Shown: positions 1 through 12,234 of the stretch, in pieces | Position numbering within the stretch: position 1 is the first letter of the stretch | Layout: each line of letters begins with the position of its first letter | From: Turnera subulata | Lineage: Eukaryota; Streptophyta; Magnoliopsida; Malpighiales; Passifloraceae | Reading direction: 5' to 3' | DNA: 64,000 nt | Assembly (NCBI GenBank): GCA_028386065.3 | Contig: JAKUCV010002086.1 | Coordinates: forward strand, 151,120-215,119 | Notes under the pieces: model-generated | What the model was told of the DNA's origin: nothing | The model's input: the letters and a program-made list of their open reading frames with translations, nothing else | Database searches by the model: none | Program-made: the position numbers and the translations under genes

Positions 1-245
1 TTCTTGTGACTAGAATTCCTAGGTTGTAACGGTTTGTTAAGCACCCGTAAGCTTAACACTAGATAGTGAAATCTTCAAGTGAGACTTGAAGGGCTGGATT
101 AGCCACACTAGTAGAGTGTGTGTGAACCAGGATAAATTGCTTGTGTCCTTCAATCTTTCAATTCCGCATTTGATTCCTGCCTATTTCGTTTTAATTCGAT
201 TATCGCTATTCACCCCCCCTCTAGCGAAGGGCTATTGTTCTAACA
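1..245 (+). mobile_element. 3' end of a Ty1/copia-like LTR (fragment)
   Basis: The stretch ends in a C-run followed by a pyrimidine-rich segment (TTCACCCCCCCTCTAG near 209-225) and then TTCTAACA, a layout known from the R/U5 part of many plant copia LTRs, which end in CA. The left part lies outside the window, so neither the TSD nor the partner LTR can be seen. It could be a solo LTR or the end of a larger element. The call rests on layout only, and no coding sequence is attached. Confidence 0.4.
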
Positions 246-273
246 CAGAGCACTTCTCGCCTCTAAATTGCAA

Positions 274-1229
274 TTTGATTTCATGCCCTGGCTAACATTC
301 ATTAACTTGATTTGCAGGGCAACATTCATGTAGAACACGGAATAGATTACATGCTATGCAAACAACAAACAATGCTTACCGGTTAACTATGCTTGTTTTG
401 CTATAGGAATTACCACAGATAGATTTTTTAATCAGACATAGAGCGTCAGAAACCTGGAAGTGGAGCAACCAAACAAAACACAAAGATAGGTAAGAACAAT
501 AAATGCATCCTTCCTAAACAATGACAGGGTGGAACAATAATTACATCCCTCTTTGATTTCATGTTCTAGCTAACAATCACAAACTTGATTTGCAGGACAA
601 CATTCATGTGGAACAAGAAATAGATTACTTGCTATGCATACAAAAAACAATACTCACCGGTTAACTATGCTTATTTGGCTATATGAATTACCACAGATAG
701 ATGTTTTAATCAGACATAGAGCGTCAGAAACTTGGGAGTGGAGCAACCAAACAAAAAAACAAAGACAAGTAAGAACAGTAAAGGCATCCTTCCTTGATTT
801 CATGCACTAGCTAACATTCACAAACTTGATTTATAATGTCCAATTAAGCCCTACTAACATTCATGTCAAATGCGGAACATATTAAATGTTAGGCTCTATA
901 GATAGTTATCTGTTATGCTCGCCTGTTAAGTAGGCTTGTTTTGCTGAATGAATTTCTGCTAATCGTTGTTTTATCACAGCAGGAAAAACACAAACCTGAA
1001 GATGAAGCATCGAAACAAAAAAAGCAAACAAAATAATAAACAGAGGTTGGTCAAAACAGTTATTGCATGTTATGCTCACCTTTTAAGTAGGCTTGTTTTG
1101 TTGAATGAATTTCTGCTAATCGTTGTTTTATCTCGGCAGAAAAAAACACAAACCTGAGGATGAAGTATCAAAACAAAAAGGCAAACAAAACAATAAACAA
1201 AGGCAGGTCAAAGCAGTTCTTACATCCCT
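274..1229. repeat. Degenerate tandem repeat, about 160-280 bp units
   Basis: Units starting with TTTGATTTCATG at 274, 552 and about 793 share most of their length, including TTGATTTGCAG, ACTATGCTT and AGACATAGAGCGTCAGAAAC. A shorter pair at 911-1067 and 1068-1229 shares TGTTATGCTC, AAGTAGGCTTGTTTTG and CTAATCGTTGTTTTATC, and is more distantly related to the first set. No reading frame is conserved between units. Short frames here are not credible genes. Origin is unknown. Confidence 0.7.
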
Positions 1230-3026
1230 CCTTCAATTCATATATTGCTCGCAAAAACACTTTTACCTGTTTAGATGCGTATAGGGGATGGGAAAGGAGG
1301 ATTCAAAACCTGGGGAAATGGAACAAAACAATAAACCAAAAAAAGTGAGAACACGTCTTGCAAGCAATGAAGAATACCCACCATGAACTGATTGCAATTG
1401 TTAAGAATTTTACTACCTCTGCATAACCTTACCTGATCGGTTTATTGCTTCCTTCTCAGGAATTCTACTTCTTCGTGAAATGGCTTACCCAATATCTGGA
1501 ATCTCATCTGCGCGCAGCTAATCTCTTTACTCCTTATATAGATTCAGAGATGCATGGCAGAAATAAATGAAAGCAACCTTTCGACCACCGGGACATCATA
1601 ATAAACAGAGAAGGGAGCAGCACCACTCTAGCAACTCAATGCCATGGCAGTTTCAGAAGCATTCACATGCATTCATTGCAATGTACAGGCCACTAAAAGG
1701 ACACAACTCTTAGGTTTCCTCACCACAAAAACCGAACAGATGTAAAGAAAATGCATTGTTACATGAGACTATGCATTTCTACATCTGTAAGAAATTGATT
1801 GCTATGGATTCAAATGTACAGGTAGTATTAAACATGTTAATGAAACAGATGTAATTAGACATATAAATTCATACACAATATTAATGGTAATAACTACCTA
1901 AGAAACCAAAACAATACAGTATTTCCGTCAAGGCCAAAGCATTCATTCTTCCAAAAACATGCTAAATGGTTGACATGTCAGCAATTTGCCACGGGGCACT
2001 GGGTATGGATTTTGTGCTAAAAGGACAGGTGTCAACACCAGAATTAGGACTCTACTTATATATATATATATATATATTGTTAGATTGGCTGCAAGACACC
2101 ATCCTACCTAATTGGCAAGAAATAAGGTTTATGGTCTTTAATGCAATCATCTGGTTTTTTCTTCTAGATTTCTTTAATTTAAACGAAATCCCTTATGATT
2201 AGGCAAGGAGTGCCCTTATGGTTAGCCAAGGAGCTCTAAAAGGAATAGTGTTACATCCAATTAATTAGCATCAAGCAGAATTTTGGTGCGAAAACCATGA
2301 AGCATTTTCTTCTTATTTCTGTTCTGAAGATTCCTTATGGAAAGAAACATATCTAACTTATTTTAACTGAGGGACTAAACATCAACGTTTAGTTTTCATT
2401 TCTAACTACGAGAAATGGTTTTTCTTCTCTTTTTTTTTCCTGATAATACAGCCGGCTATTTAATTTTACCATCCTCATCTTGTGTGTGTGTGTGTTTGTG
2501 GTTATGATTGATTCTGCCGTTGTTTGTGTGGGGTTGAGCAGTTGTCTGGAACATGAGGTGCATAAACAAATGGCTTTCTCTCCAGCCTAATTTTCACTTT
2601 TCAGTGCAGCTCAGATAAAAGACAAAGGAAACCAAGGCAAATTCTTTAGTCCAATAAATCAATAATGGAGGTCATCTCGTTATCATGATAGTGTAAATTT
2701 ATTATTCTGTAAAATTAATGTTGTGAAAACTTTATTAAACTAGTGGCTAAAACAACAAAAAAGAAAAACTATAACGATATGGTTTATGATCTTACATTTC
2801 TTTCTATGAGTAACAATTTTATCTTAGAATCCTGATGTGGAAAGGTAATACTCGGTAGCAATATCATCATCGTAACAATGAGATAATCTCCAAGTACTTA
2901 AATCATTTTCAAAATGCTCATCTTCAATTTTGAAGTTGTCATAAATTTTTAGGACCTAAAACCAAGAGGAACACAATCAATCATTGTCTCCAATTAAACA
3001 CTACATTACTATCTGTCATAAATTTA
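1230..3026. other. Intergenic stretch, no gene recognised
   Basis: No coding signature or transposon terminus is recognised on either strand. It holds two small microsatellites, (TA)n at 2057-2077 and (TG)n near 2481-2494. Short frames such as the one around 1966-2202 run through the TA repeat and have no plausible product. Confidence 0.5.
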
Positions 3027-3770
3027 GGGTGGAATTCACACTGGTAATAATACGAACTTGATGGTAGTAATATAATTTTGATAATAGTAATACAACTCTA
3101 ATAATATTGATAATGAAGCATAATTAAACTAATACGGAGGGGACTTAAGGAGAAAGGTGTGTAGGAATGAGAAGAAATGTGAAGTTTGTGGTAGGATATA
3201 AGTGTAGAAATATGTAGGAATAAATGGGTATTTATAGATGAAAAAAGGAGGATAAAAACAAATGAATTTGTGTTATAAATAAATTATGTGAATGTCATCG
3301 TCACCATCTAGTAACATTCATTTTTACCATACCTGAATTTACCCCCGATAAATATTTTATCACTACACTAACTTCTACTTAGATTCATCTCTTTGGCTAA
3401 TTACCCTCCATAATCCCATTTGTCCTAATCTTGATATCATCTTTCTTTACTTAACATCCCTTTGATTTTATCCTTTTAAATTAATCATACTTATTTGTTT
3501 TTATCTTGCTATTTCCAACTCTAAATATCCATTCATTCCTTTACATTCATACACTTACATCCTACTATAAGCTTCACTCTCTTCTTATTTCCATGCACCT
3601 CTCTTCTCAATCTCCCTCCATCTATATTTAATTATTCTCCATTATTATTATTATTAACAAAGTTGTATTATTACCATTAAAGGTGTATTACTCCCATCAA
3701 GGTTGTATTATTACCTTGATCAAGCTTGTATTACTCCATCAAGAAGTAAATTTCTTCCCCCAATTTTATA
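3027..3770. mobile_element. Long inverted-repeat (foldback-like) element
   Basis: The left arm (about 3040-3290) and right arm (about 3470-3740) are imperfect reverse complements for some 200-250 bp. For example, GGTATTTATAG and GTAGGATATAAGTGTA on the left pair with the complement of CTAAATATCC and TACACTTACATCCTACTATA on the right. Both outer ends contain several short copies of a GTAATAATACAACTTGATGG-type repeat. A loop of about 180 bp separates the arms and no protein is encoded. This layout is that of a foldback or long-TIR non-autonomous DNA transposon. Exact termini and TSD were not resolved. Confidence 0.7.
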
Positions 3771-3773
3771 ACG

Positions 3774-4155
3774 GCTTATATATATGTTAGTCCCTCTACT
3801 ATATCAAATTTATAAGAATGGTCCCTTTATGCTAATTACGATTAATTAGGTCCCTTTACTCTTGTAAAATGATAAATTTGGTCCCCCAGTCCGATTTAAT
3901 TCGTAATTAGCTGACGTGGCACTGTTTAAGCGTCTATATGGGCCCTACATATCATAAAATTAAATTTTATATTATTTTCATGACCAATATGTGGGGGCCA
4001 CATTTGCCACGTCAGCTAATTACCAATTAAACCGGATGGGGGGGGCCAAATTTATCATTTAAGATGAGTAGGGGGACGTAGTTAATCCTAATTAGCATAG
4101 AAGGATCATTGGTATCAATTCAATATAGTAAAGGGACCAATCATATACTTACCCA
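3774..4155. mobile_element. MITE with long terminal inverted repeats, copy 1
   Basis: The left arm contains TTAGTCCCTCTACTATAT, GATAAATTTGGTCCCCC and TAATTAGCTGACGTGGCA. The right arm contains their reverse complements (GCCACGTCAGCTAATTA, CCAAATTTATCATTT, ATATAGTAAAGGGACCAA). The arms are about 150 bp each around an AT-rich centre and no protein is encoded. A second copy lies at 58818-59112. This TTTGGTCCC type of repeat resembles widespread plant non-autonomous DNA elements; superfamily is not assigned because no clear TSD was seen. Confidence 0.8.
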
Positions 4156-4769
4156 AATTAAAATTATATAAAAATATAAAAAAACTACATGAAAAAAGGA
4201 AGTACCAGAGGTAATATATATTCTCCCTTATTAAGCTTTTAAAATTTAAAAAATACATTGCACCACTTTAATTATTAAAAATAAGTATAATTTTTATGTA
4301 ATATGTAGAAAAAAGAAAGAGAATAATTAGGGGATTAACATAAATTTTTTAAAAATTAATTCTCATTAAAATTAAAAAACAATTATTTTTATGTTACAAA
4401 TTATTTTTAAATGAAAGACGTGAGAGTTACAAATTAAAGATGCTGATACAAGTAAATAAGAAAATAAGAAAATAAGTTCTAAAAAATAAATATAGAAAAA
4501 ATCAATAATATAAATGGTAAAGACATAGAATATAAGTTCATATAATATAAATCCTTATAATGACATTCTAAATTTAAAATAAAAATGAAAAAGAATTGAT
4601 TTGAAAATTTTTTTGTAAAGACAAAAATTTATGATTAAATTTAAAAAATATTATGAAAAATTATTTTGGGTAAATATGATATTTACATAATTAGTTAAAC
4701 TATATCAAGAAAAATGAATAAAATATTTAGTCTAACACAATGAACTTTTAAAATCATAAAATAAATATA
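4156..4769. other. AT-rich intergenic stretch, nothing recognised
   Basis: Very AT-rich sequence between the MITE and the left end of the nested LTR complex. No convincing open frame, terminal repeat or RNA gene is visible. Confidence 0.6.
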
Positions 4770-4804
4770 TGTGAGAACTCGGACCGAATATCCCTTCGGC
4801 CTTC

Positions 4805-7488
4805 TGTAACAGTCAAGGTAAAAATTTATATTTTTACCGGCATTGTAAAATGCTTTGTACAGTAATTTACCATATAAAATAATCTTTGGTAAGTATTTCA
4901 TGGTAAATTGGGCATCGGATTCTAAAACCGAGCTCTCTTCCACGTTCGGGATTTTTCTGCGGATTTTTCAGACCAAAGTTGGAATTTTTTGGGTCCAGGA
5001 ATCTTCAGAAAAGTCAGGTTTATCCTCGAGTTAACGGACCAGAAATAAAAAACAAGAGGGTATAGTGGTTATTTTCTCGTCCAAACGAGACACGCCTCAC
5101 ATGCAGCACAGTACTACATAATTGAGGCAGCTCAATTATGCAGCCTGTGAGCCGCCTCTTTCCTGTGATAGCCGTGCATTGCCAGTGTCCATGCATGCTT
5201 TTAGCCTGTGACTCCTGCCTTTCCTGTGCAGATCACTCTCACCATCATCCACTCACCTCTGCAAAAAAAAAAAAAAAAAGAAAACCCACTGCCCAGCTTC
5301 TCTTCCCGTTCCTTCCTTCTCCTGCAAAACTCAAACCCAGTTTCTCACTCATTCACAAAACCAGTAAAAGAGAAAGAAAGACAAAATACACCCACAAGCA
5401 AAATAGTCACGTTTCGCAGCAACCCACAACCCCTCCTCCTCTGGCCACTGTTCACGCGGCAGTGAACCACGCCTCCACACACGACACCACCCACACCGAC
5501 ACCTCCCTCTCAACGTCGCCGTCTTGACGAACCCATCGCCGCCCGCCCTCGCCGTTCGACGCGCCGTCAGCCGAGGACCCGACGGCTATTTCGCTTAGAC
5601 CCGTCGTCGTTGCTTCCTCCCTCGCCGACGACAGCCTGCAGCCACGACCAGGAGCCGAGCGCCTTCTGCCGCCAGCTCGTGCTCGTCGTTCGCCTCCACC
5701 TCCTCGCGTGTCGCGCCGCCAAGGTGAGCAGGTCGTGTTAATGGCGACCGGGTGGATCGACCCGTTTGCGTGGGACTTGACCCGTTTCGTGGTCGGGTCG
5801 CGACTTGGGTCTGAGCTCTGGGCTGCACGGGAGCTGGGCGAAGCTTGGATCGGGCCTGTTGCTTGGTCTGGGCTTAGACCTGGGTTGGTTTTCTTGGGTT
5901 GGGTTGGGTTAGTTCAATTAGTTTGGACTGGCCCAGATCTTTTAAAAAAAAAAGTAAAATAAGAGAAATAAAATATGGGAAAAAAATATATAATTCTGGA
6001 AAATAATTTTGGGGAATAATATTTTGAAAAATATATATACTTATGGCAAGATAGTTATAGCACGGTAATTAATTTGGAAAAAAAATATAAGTAATGGAGA
6101 TATTTTGGAAAGTACATACTTATGGGAAATAAATATGGAAAGGGTATTATCAAAGTAAGTATTATACCGGAATAATATCTGGGTATAAGTACGGTATTAT
6201 TTTGACACTTGAAAATAAATAATGAATTATGATGATAATGGGAATAACCCGGGGGAGTACCGAGTTGGTTCAGTATTTATTTTACGGCTTACAGTATTAG
6301 TCTGGCATTTGCATATCATCTTATGTGTGCATATATTATTGTTTGATATAGGAGTTGATAACGAGCAGTATCCCGAGGACCAGAGCCGGGACATTTCGAG
6401 GACTTTCAGGAATAGGAAAATCGGCTAAGGTGAGGATAAGTTAATATTTATGTACTGCCCGTGATATCAAGTTGCTGTTTGTTTTCTATGTGTGATATTT
6501 GCTGGTATGATACTTTGTGGCTGTGAATGGTTTGTTGTGAGATGAATTAAGTTGATAATTGTTACCGTTGATGTTGTTGAATTTATTTCTACTGTTGATG
6601 TTATTAATGATGTTGGAATTGTTGGTTAAGTTATTATCCAGACGAGCGGAGAGGCCGTGAGCCTGCTCGGGATAATGTATATGGGACGGTTAATAGTAAT
6701 GTGGTAACAAGTTGAGGGAAAAGAAATAATAAAATGGAAACACTTAGACATCTAGTAAGTCACGGTTAAATGTTGGAATAGCCTGATGGTAGTCTTATTT
6801 TATGGTGCTAGGGGAGAGTGTGCTTGGGGTCTGCTCCTCGTCTGTACCAATATTTATTTAGGCGCTGGGGGAGAGTGTCCTCGGGGTCTGCTCCCTGTCT
6901 GTGCCCGTTATTACGTGGTGGTACCAGGGCGGGGTCCACAGGCTAGCTAGCTTGACTACCTGGCGACGGCCACCATTTAACTTGTGATAGGGGCCCTGAT
7001 AATAAAATTGGAATAGCGTGTCTAGAATCACAAGTGTGTTCTTTAAGGGTTGTGAGAACCTTAGTTAATTGTTGTTGATGTGACTTAATTATTATCGGTT
7101 GCTTGTATATGTATATTTGCTTAGGATTTTACCCGGTGAGCAATTCGGACTCACCCCTCGCCTGCGTGACACGGTCACGTAGTTTGATTGTGCGTAGTTC
7201 AGGTACGATTGAGGCAAGCTGTGGCGCACCCTCTGCCAGGCCCGAATCCATCCTGCAATGCATCTTATTCATATTGCTATCTATTGTTGTGTTGTATTAA
7301 GACTTCCGCTGCTTGCATTTTGATATTCTGTTTCTGCTGCTTGTTGTAATAATGTCTCCGCACTGGGACGAGTATTGATGTTGTATTTTTACTAATGATT
7401 TGTGTAATTTATCGCTGTGGTTTCTATAATAGTATGTGGTCCCATGTGTTTACTATGTATAACGGTAAATACGGATCGGGGCGTCTCA
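4805..7488 (+). repeat. 5' LTR of the gypsy chromovirus
   Basis: It starts TGTAACAG and ends GGGGCGTCTCA, 2684 bp, against 2671 bp for the 3' LTR at 12235-14905. The two are nearly collinear over their whole length with scattered substitutions and small indels. It contains a hairpin-forming palindrome at 5117-5140 and a GC-rich, CCGCC-type block around 5470-5720 that resembles an untranslated leader. Frames of 60-130 codons inside the LTR (for example near 5138-5527) are not conserved between the two LTRs as proteins and are left uncalled. Confidence 0.93.
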
Positions 7489-7491
7489 TTT

Positions 7492-7503
7492 TGGTAGCGG
7501 ATC
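7492..7503 (+). promoter_or_regulatory. Primer-binding site of the gypsy chromovirus
   Basis: Three bases after the LTR end the sequence reads TGGTAGCGGATC. It resembles the initiator-methionine tRNA site TGGTATCAGAGC used by most plant LTR elements but differs at several bases. The related element at 30913-38529 has TGGTAGCGGAGC. Position next to the LTR is typical; the primer tRNA is uncertain. Confidence 0.55.
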
Positions 7504-7605
7504 GGGCAGTAGGTCTTTGGTTGTTGTTTGATTGTCTGTGCATATCCTGCTCCACATGTTATAAATATGATACTCATGCATACATCTTCATATAGGAAGG
7601 ACGAG

Positions 7606-8760
7606 ATGTATCCGGCTGAGGGACACCAGCATGCCGCCCAACAGCACTTGGAAGAAGACCAAGTGTCAATCGGTCAACCGCATGCATACGAAGAAGAGCC
7701 ACATGTCTTCGATGGGGTACCGGGTATGCCGTAGCAGATGCCCTTGCAGATGATGCACATGATGACCCAGATCCTTCATTGACAGACAGTTGGGGGACCA
7801 GTCGAAGACCCTGTTTTTACCAAGCTATCTGAGCTTGGAGGTGAGCCTTTCTCAGGGGCGGCTGACCCTCGTGAGGCGGATGAGTGGTTACGTCAGATCG
7901 CCAGGGTCATGCTTAAGATCAAGTGCACAACTGACTAGTGGGCGAACTATGCCGCTTCTCTTTTTTTCGTGAAGAAGCAGCAACATGGTGGGAATCTACC
8001 TCAAGAGACCTGCCGAAACCAGTGGTGATGCCATGGGCTGAGTTCACGGCCATGTTCAAGGATAAGTTCATTACTGAAGAATTTCAGGAACGCATGTAGC
8101 GCGAATTCGTAGAATTGCGCCAAGATAATATGACAGTGACAGAGTATGAGAAGAAGTTTGATCGTCTGTCCCTGTATGTTGGAGATCTGGTAACAACTAC
8201 CAAAGCCAGATGCCAACGTTTCTGGAGAGGTCTACATCCTGACATCCGAGCTATCATAGGATGCAAGGATTATACTGGATATCAGGACATGGTAAGGGAT
8301 GCTCAGAAGGCTGAAGTTACATGGCATGATCAACAGGAGTATCGCCGGAAGAGAAATGCACCGCAAGTACCTTTCAGTCAGAACAAGAAGCCATATGCAC
8401 CTGCCGATAGTGCACCTACAGCTAGACGAGGACAGTATCAGCACACGACTCATGGACGTGGTTGGACTAACAACCGCGGAGCTTCAACTGGAGGATGGAG
8501 TGGACCTGGTGTGACCAGTTCTGGAGATAACCGCTTTCGACATCCCATATCATCGGTCAGATGCTTTGAGTACAATGAGTTGGGATATTATCGTTATGCA
8601 TGCCCAAAGCTTGGGAGAGTCAGTAACTCTGCACCGGCACCAACAGTTCAGGCCTTTGTGGCTAGCGTGCCAAGTGGATCTAGGGGTCATCGACAAGGTC
8701 GTGGTCGTGGGAATCCTTCCGCAAGGACCCAATCTAGTGCTAACCAAAGCACAGCAGTCA
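7606..8760 (+). pseudogene. gag of the gypsy chromovirus, broken
   Basis: Capsid/nucleocapsid precursor of the element. The start is ATG at 7606, about 115 bp after the primer site. The N-terminal part runs in one frame and has stops near 7732 and 7936. A frame change then leads to the long open stretch from about 8115, where the capsid core motif (TEYEKKFDRLSLYV) is clear. Another stop lies near 8097. The nucleocapsid carries basic, Arg/Gly-rich sequence and a zinc-knuckle remnant at about 8562-8603 (CFEYNELGYYRYAC), in which the second Cys and the His of the CCHC signature are replaced by Tyr. The gene is not functional. Confidence 0.88.
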
Positions 8761-10650
8761 CAAGAGCTTTTGTCATCACCGCGGAAGAAGACCCTGATGC
8801 TGCCCAAGTTATAGCAGGTATCTTTACAGTACATAGTAGTGTTGTATTCACATTAATTGATCCTGGAGCTACACATTCCTTTATGGCTTGAACCTATGCT
8901 ATGCAACATAACTTTAAAGATATATCCCTAGAAAAACCGATGAGGGTTAGATTACCTCCAGGCATCATAGTGTGGTTAGATAGAGTTTGCAAGGATGTAC
9001 CGTTAGTGTTCGAGAACGAAACCTTTCCTGCTCGACTCATTGTCATGAACATGGGAGGATTTGATATAATCCTAGGCATGGATTGGTTGTCGAAGTATCG
9101 AGCTTTGGTAGAATATCGAGCTAAGCAAATGAGGTTGACATCCGCCGAAGGTCGGTCGATTATGTTGTCTGGAGTGGGGAGAACTACAACCACATGTAGT
9201 ATCTCTGCTACCCAGGGATACGGAATGAAGCAACATGATCCAGACGCTTTGTTGACCCACATTCCAGGCGAAGAGACACACGATTCCACCCCGGAAGATG
9301 TACCAGTTGTGAGGGAGTTTGTTGATGCTTTCCCAGATGATCTATCAGGTTTGCCACCCGACAGAGAGGTTGAGTACACCATTGAGCTTGTACCTAGAGT
9401 TACACCTATCTCGATGGCACCATATAGGATGGCACCAACAAAGCTTGAGGAGCTGAAGAAGCAGCTAGACGAACTACTGGAAAAAGGTTTCATTAGGCCT
9501 AGTACCTCACCATGGGGTGCACCGGTTTTGTTCGTGAAGAAGAAGGACGGTAGTCTGCGGATGTGTGTAGACTATCGACAGTTAAACAAGGTGACAGTCA
9601 AGAACAAGTACCCGTTATCGAGGATTGATGATCTTTTTGATCAGCTTCAAGGAGCAACGGTTTTCTCAAAGATTGATCTCTGATCGGGCTATCGCCAGAT
9701 CAAGATTTCGGAGAAGAACATACCAAAGACAGCTTTTCGCACACGGTATGGCCACTTCGAATTCACTGTGGTACCTTTCGGTTTGACCAATGTACCGGTA
9801 GTATTCATGTGCTTGATGCACTTGGTACTGAATGAATTCCTGGATAAGTTCGTTGTGGTCTTCATCGACGATATCCTCATCTAGTCCAAGAGCAAGGAAG
9901 AGCACGAAGAGCATTTCAGGATAGTACTTCAAAGGTTACGGGAGAAGCAGTTGTATGCCAAATTCAGCGAGTGTGAATTTTGGCATGGAGAAGTTTCCTT
10001 CCTTGGACATATAGTAGGCGGGGATGGAATAAAGGTTGATCCTGTCAAAGTTAAGGCTATGTTGGAGTTGGAGCCTCCTAAGAATGTGTCCGAAGTCAGG
10101 AGTTTTCTCGGCCTTACAGGTTACTATCGGAGGTTCATAGAAGGTTTTTCTTTATTAGCCAGTCCCATGACTAAGCTATTGAGGAAAGAACAAGCTTTTG
10201 TTTGGGGCCCGGAGTGCCAACAGAGTTTTGAGGTGCTTAAGAAAAAGCTGACTACGGCACCAGTGCTAATAGTACCCAAGCCAGGAGTGGAGTATGTGTT
10301 GTTTTGTAACGCATCAGGTCTTGGTTTAGGAGCCATGCTGATGCAAGAAGGACGAGTAATTGCCTATGCCTCCAGACAGTTAAGGACTCATGAGAAGAAC
10401 TACCCGACGCATGATCTTGAGAAGGCAGCTGTGATTTTGGCTCTGAAGATTTGGAGACACTACTTGTTTGGAGAGAAGTGTCGAATCTTCACCGACCACA
10501 AAAGCCTCAAGTACATCATGACTCAGAAGGAGCTTAACCTGCGACAAAGACGCTGGGTTGAGTTGCTTAATGATTATGATTGTACTATCGAGTATCACCC
10601 AGGAAAGCCTAATGTGGTAGCTGATGCTTTGAGCCGGAGACAATTGGATG
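8761..10650 (+). pseudogene. Protease, reverse transcriptase and RNase H of the gypsy chromovirus, broken
   Basis: Read in the same frame as the distal gag. The protease has the aspartate signature region LIDPGATHSF (about 8852-8881), followed by a stop at 8889-8891 and more protease sequence to about 9140. The reverse transcriptase starts near 9300 and shows the conserved blocks [16 protein letters not shown] and VVVFIDDIL, the last being the FxDD catalytic motif. In-frame stops lie at 9681-9683 (before the GYRQIK block) and just after the FIDD motif (about 9882). RNase H follows (about 10230-10640) with FTDHKSL and [10 protein letters not shown], but the first metal-binding Asp of the usual CDAS motif reads FCNAS here. 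Copies like this need a helper to move. Confidence 0.92.
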
Positions 10651-11972
10651 ATGCCTCCACTAGTTACTCGATGTTTTCACTTATCGAGTTGAGGAAGTTG
10701 GGAGTTGACTTGACAGTGGATGAAACAGGAGCCTTACTGGCACACATGAGTGTCAAGTCTAACCTTAGAGGGTGGATAGTAGAGTTGCAAGATGGATATC
10801 CTGACCTGGTCAAGCTAAAAGAAGGAGTAAGTAGCGGGAAGGAAGACAAGTTTCGTATAGCTGAGGATAGAGCACTGATGATTGGGAAACGGGTATGTGT
10901 ACCCAATGTAAGTAATTTGCATACTCAGATTCTAGAAGAAGGACATATGACGCCGTATGCGATGCATCCTGGAAGCACCAAGATGTATCAGAATTTGAAG
11001 AATCATTATTGGTGGCCTTGTATGAAGAAGCACGTAGCAGTGTATGTCGCAAGATGCATTACTTGCCAGCAGGTGAAAGCCGAACATCAAGCTCTAGCAG
11101 GCAAGTTAAGATCGTTGACAATACCGGAGTGGAAGTGGGAGGTGATCACCATGGATTTTGTGGTTGGGTTACCGATGACTCAGAGGCAACATGATGCTAT
11201 TTGGGTCACCGTTGACCGTCTAACAAAATCGGCTCATTTCCTCCCTATTCGCCAAGCTGATACCATGGACACATTGGCGAATAAGTATGTTGCTGAAGTT
11301 GTGAGACTACATGGGATTCCAAAGTCCATAGTTTCAGACAGAGATCCCAGATTCACATCACATTTCTGGAAGAGCTTTTAAGCAGCGCTGGGAACTAAGT
11401 TGAGCTTCAGTACTACTTTTCATCCTCAGATAGATGGACAGTCTGAGAGGACTGTACAGACGCTGGAGGATATGCTTAGGGCTTGTGCACTCAACTTCAG
11501 TAGGAGTTGGGATAAGTATCTACCCTTGGCAGAGTTTGCATATAACAACGGCTACCATTCCAGCATTGGTATGCCACCTTTTGAGGCCCTCTATGGAAGG
11601 AAGTGTAGAAGTCCAATATGTTGGGATGAAGAAGGTATGAGACTGATTGTTGGACCGGATTTAGTCCAACAGACAATTGACAAGATCCAGACGGTAAGAC
11701 AGTGTATGAGAGCTGCTCAAGATAGGCAGAAGAGCGACGCCGACAAACACCGACGTGAAATGGAGTATAATGTTGGTGAGAAGGTTTTCCTCAGAGTAGC
11801 ACCATGGAAGGGTGTGATTAGGTTCGGAAAGAGAGGAAAGCTGAGCCCAGGATATATCGGACCCTATGAGATTGTGGAGAGAATTAGACCACTAGCTTAC
11901 AGGTTGTCCTTACCTCACGAGCAATCACGTATTCATGACGTGTTCCATGTCTCTATGCTGAGGAGATATTGA
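10651..11972 (+). pseudogene. Integrase of the gypsy chromovirus, one stop
   Basis: Inserts cDNA into host DNA. The N-terminal zinc-binding HHCC region is visible (HPGSTKMY, then [12 protein letters not shown]). The DDE core has TMDFVVGLP for the first Asp, [13 protein letters not shown] for the second and TDGQSERTVQTLEDMLRA-type sequence for the Glu, here read as IDGQSERTVQTLED. A TAA at 11379-11381 cuts the core between the second Asp and the Glu. The frame then reopens at 11400 and runs to a TGA at about 11970, ending with the typical gypsy C-terminal block FHVSMLRRY. The DNA-binding C-terminal fold (GEKVFLR...KLSPGYIGPYEI) is intact. Confidence 0.92.
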
Positions 11973-12195
11973 TCAGACCCTAGTCATATCGTGGCCCCGA
12001 TGGATGTTGAAGTGGCAGAAGATCTTACCTACACTGAAATACCGGAACAGATTCTTGTTCGGGAAGTACGGCAGTTACGGAACCGCACCATTCCCATGGT
12101 AAAGGTCAGTGGAGTAAGCATTCCCCTAACGAGTCAACATGGGAAGTCGAGGAGCATATGCGGTCCCAGCATCCGCATCTCTTCACCGGTTCGGA
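11973..12195 (+). pseudogene. Chromodomain remnant at the C-terminus of gypsy pol
   Basis: Downstream of the integrase the sequence encodes EQILVREVRQLRNRTIPMVK, matching the start of the chromodomain that follows FHVSMLRRY in chromoviruses. A one-base shift near 12104 then moves the second half (beginning QWSKHSPNESTWEVEEHM) into another frame. A stop separates it from the integrase. In intact relatives this module targets integration to marked chromatin. Its presence supports placing the element among chromoviruses. Confidence 0.8.
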
Positions 12196-12220
12196 GTGAA
12201 TTTCGGGGACAAAATTCTTT

Positions 12221-12234
12221 TAAGGGGGGTAGAC
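12221..12234 (+). promoter_or_regulatory. Polypurine tract of the gypsy chromovirus
   Basis: TAAGGGGGGTAGAC sits immediately upstream of the 3' LTR (TGTAACAG at 12235). It primes plus-strand DNA synthesis. The same motif appears in reverse complement at 33089-33105 in the related element. Confidence 0.85.

Noticed and set aside
1966..2202. A 78-codon frame after a possible leader
   Set aside because: It reads through a TA microsatellite (Tyr-Ile repeats) and has no other support.
5138..5962. Frames of 80-130 codons in the gypsy LTR, on both strands
   Set aside because: They lie in non-coding LTR sequence, overlap poly-A runs and differ by frameshifts in the matching 3' LTR (12567-13361).
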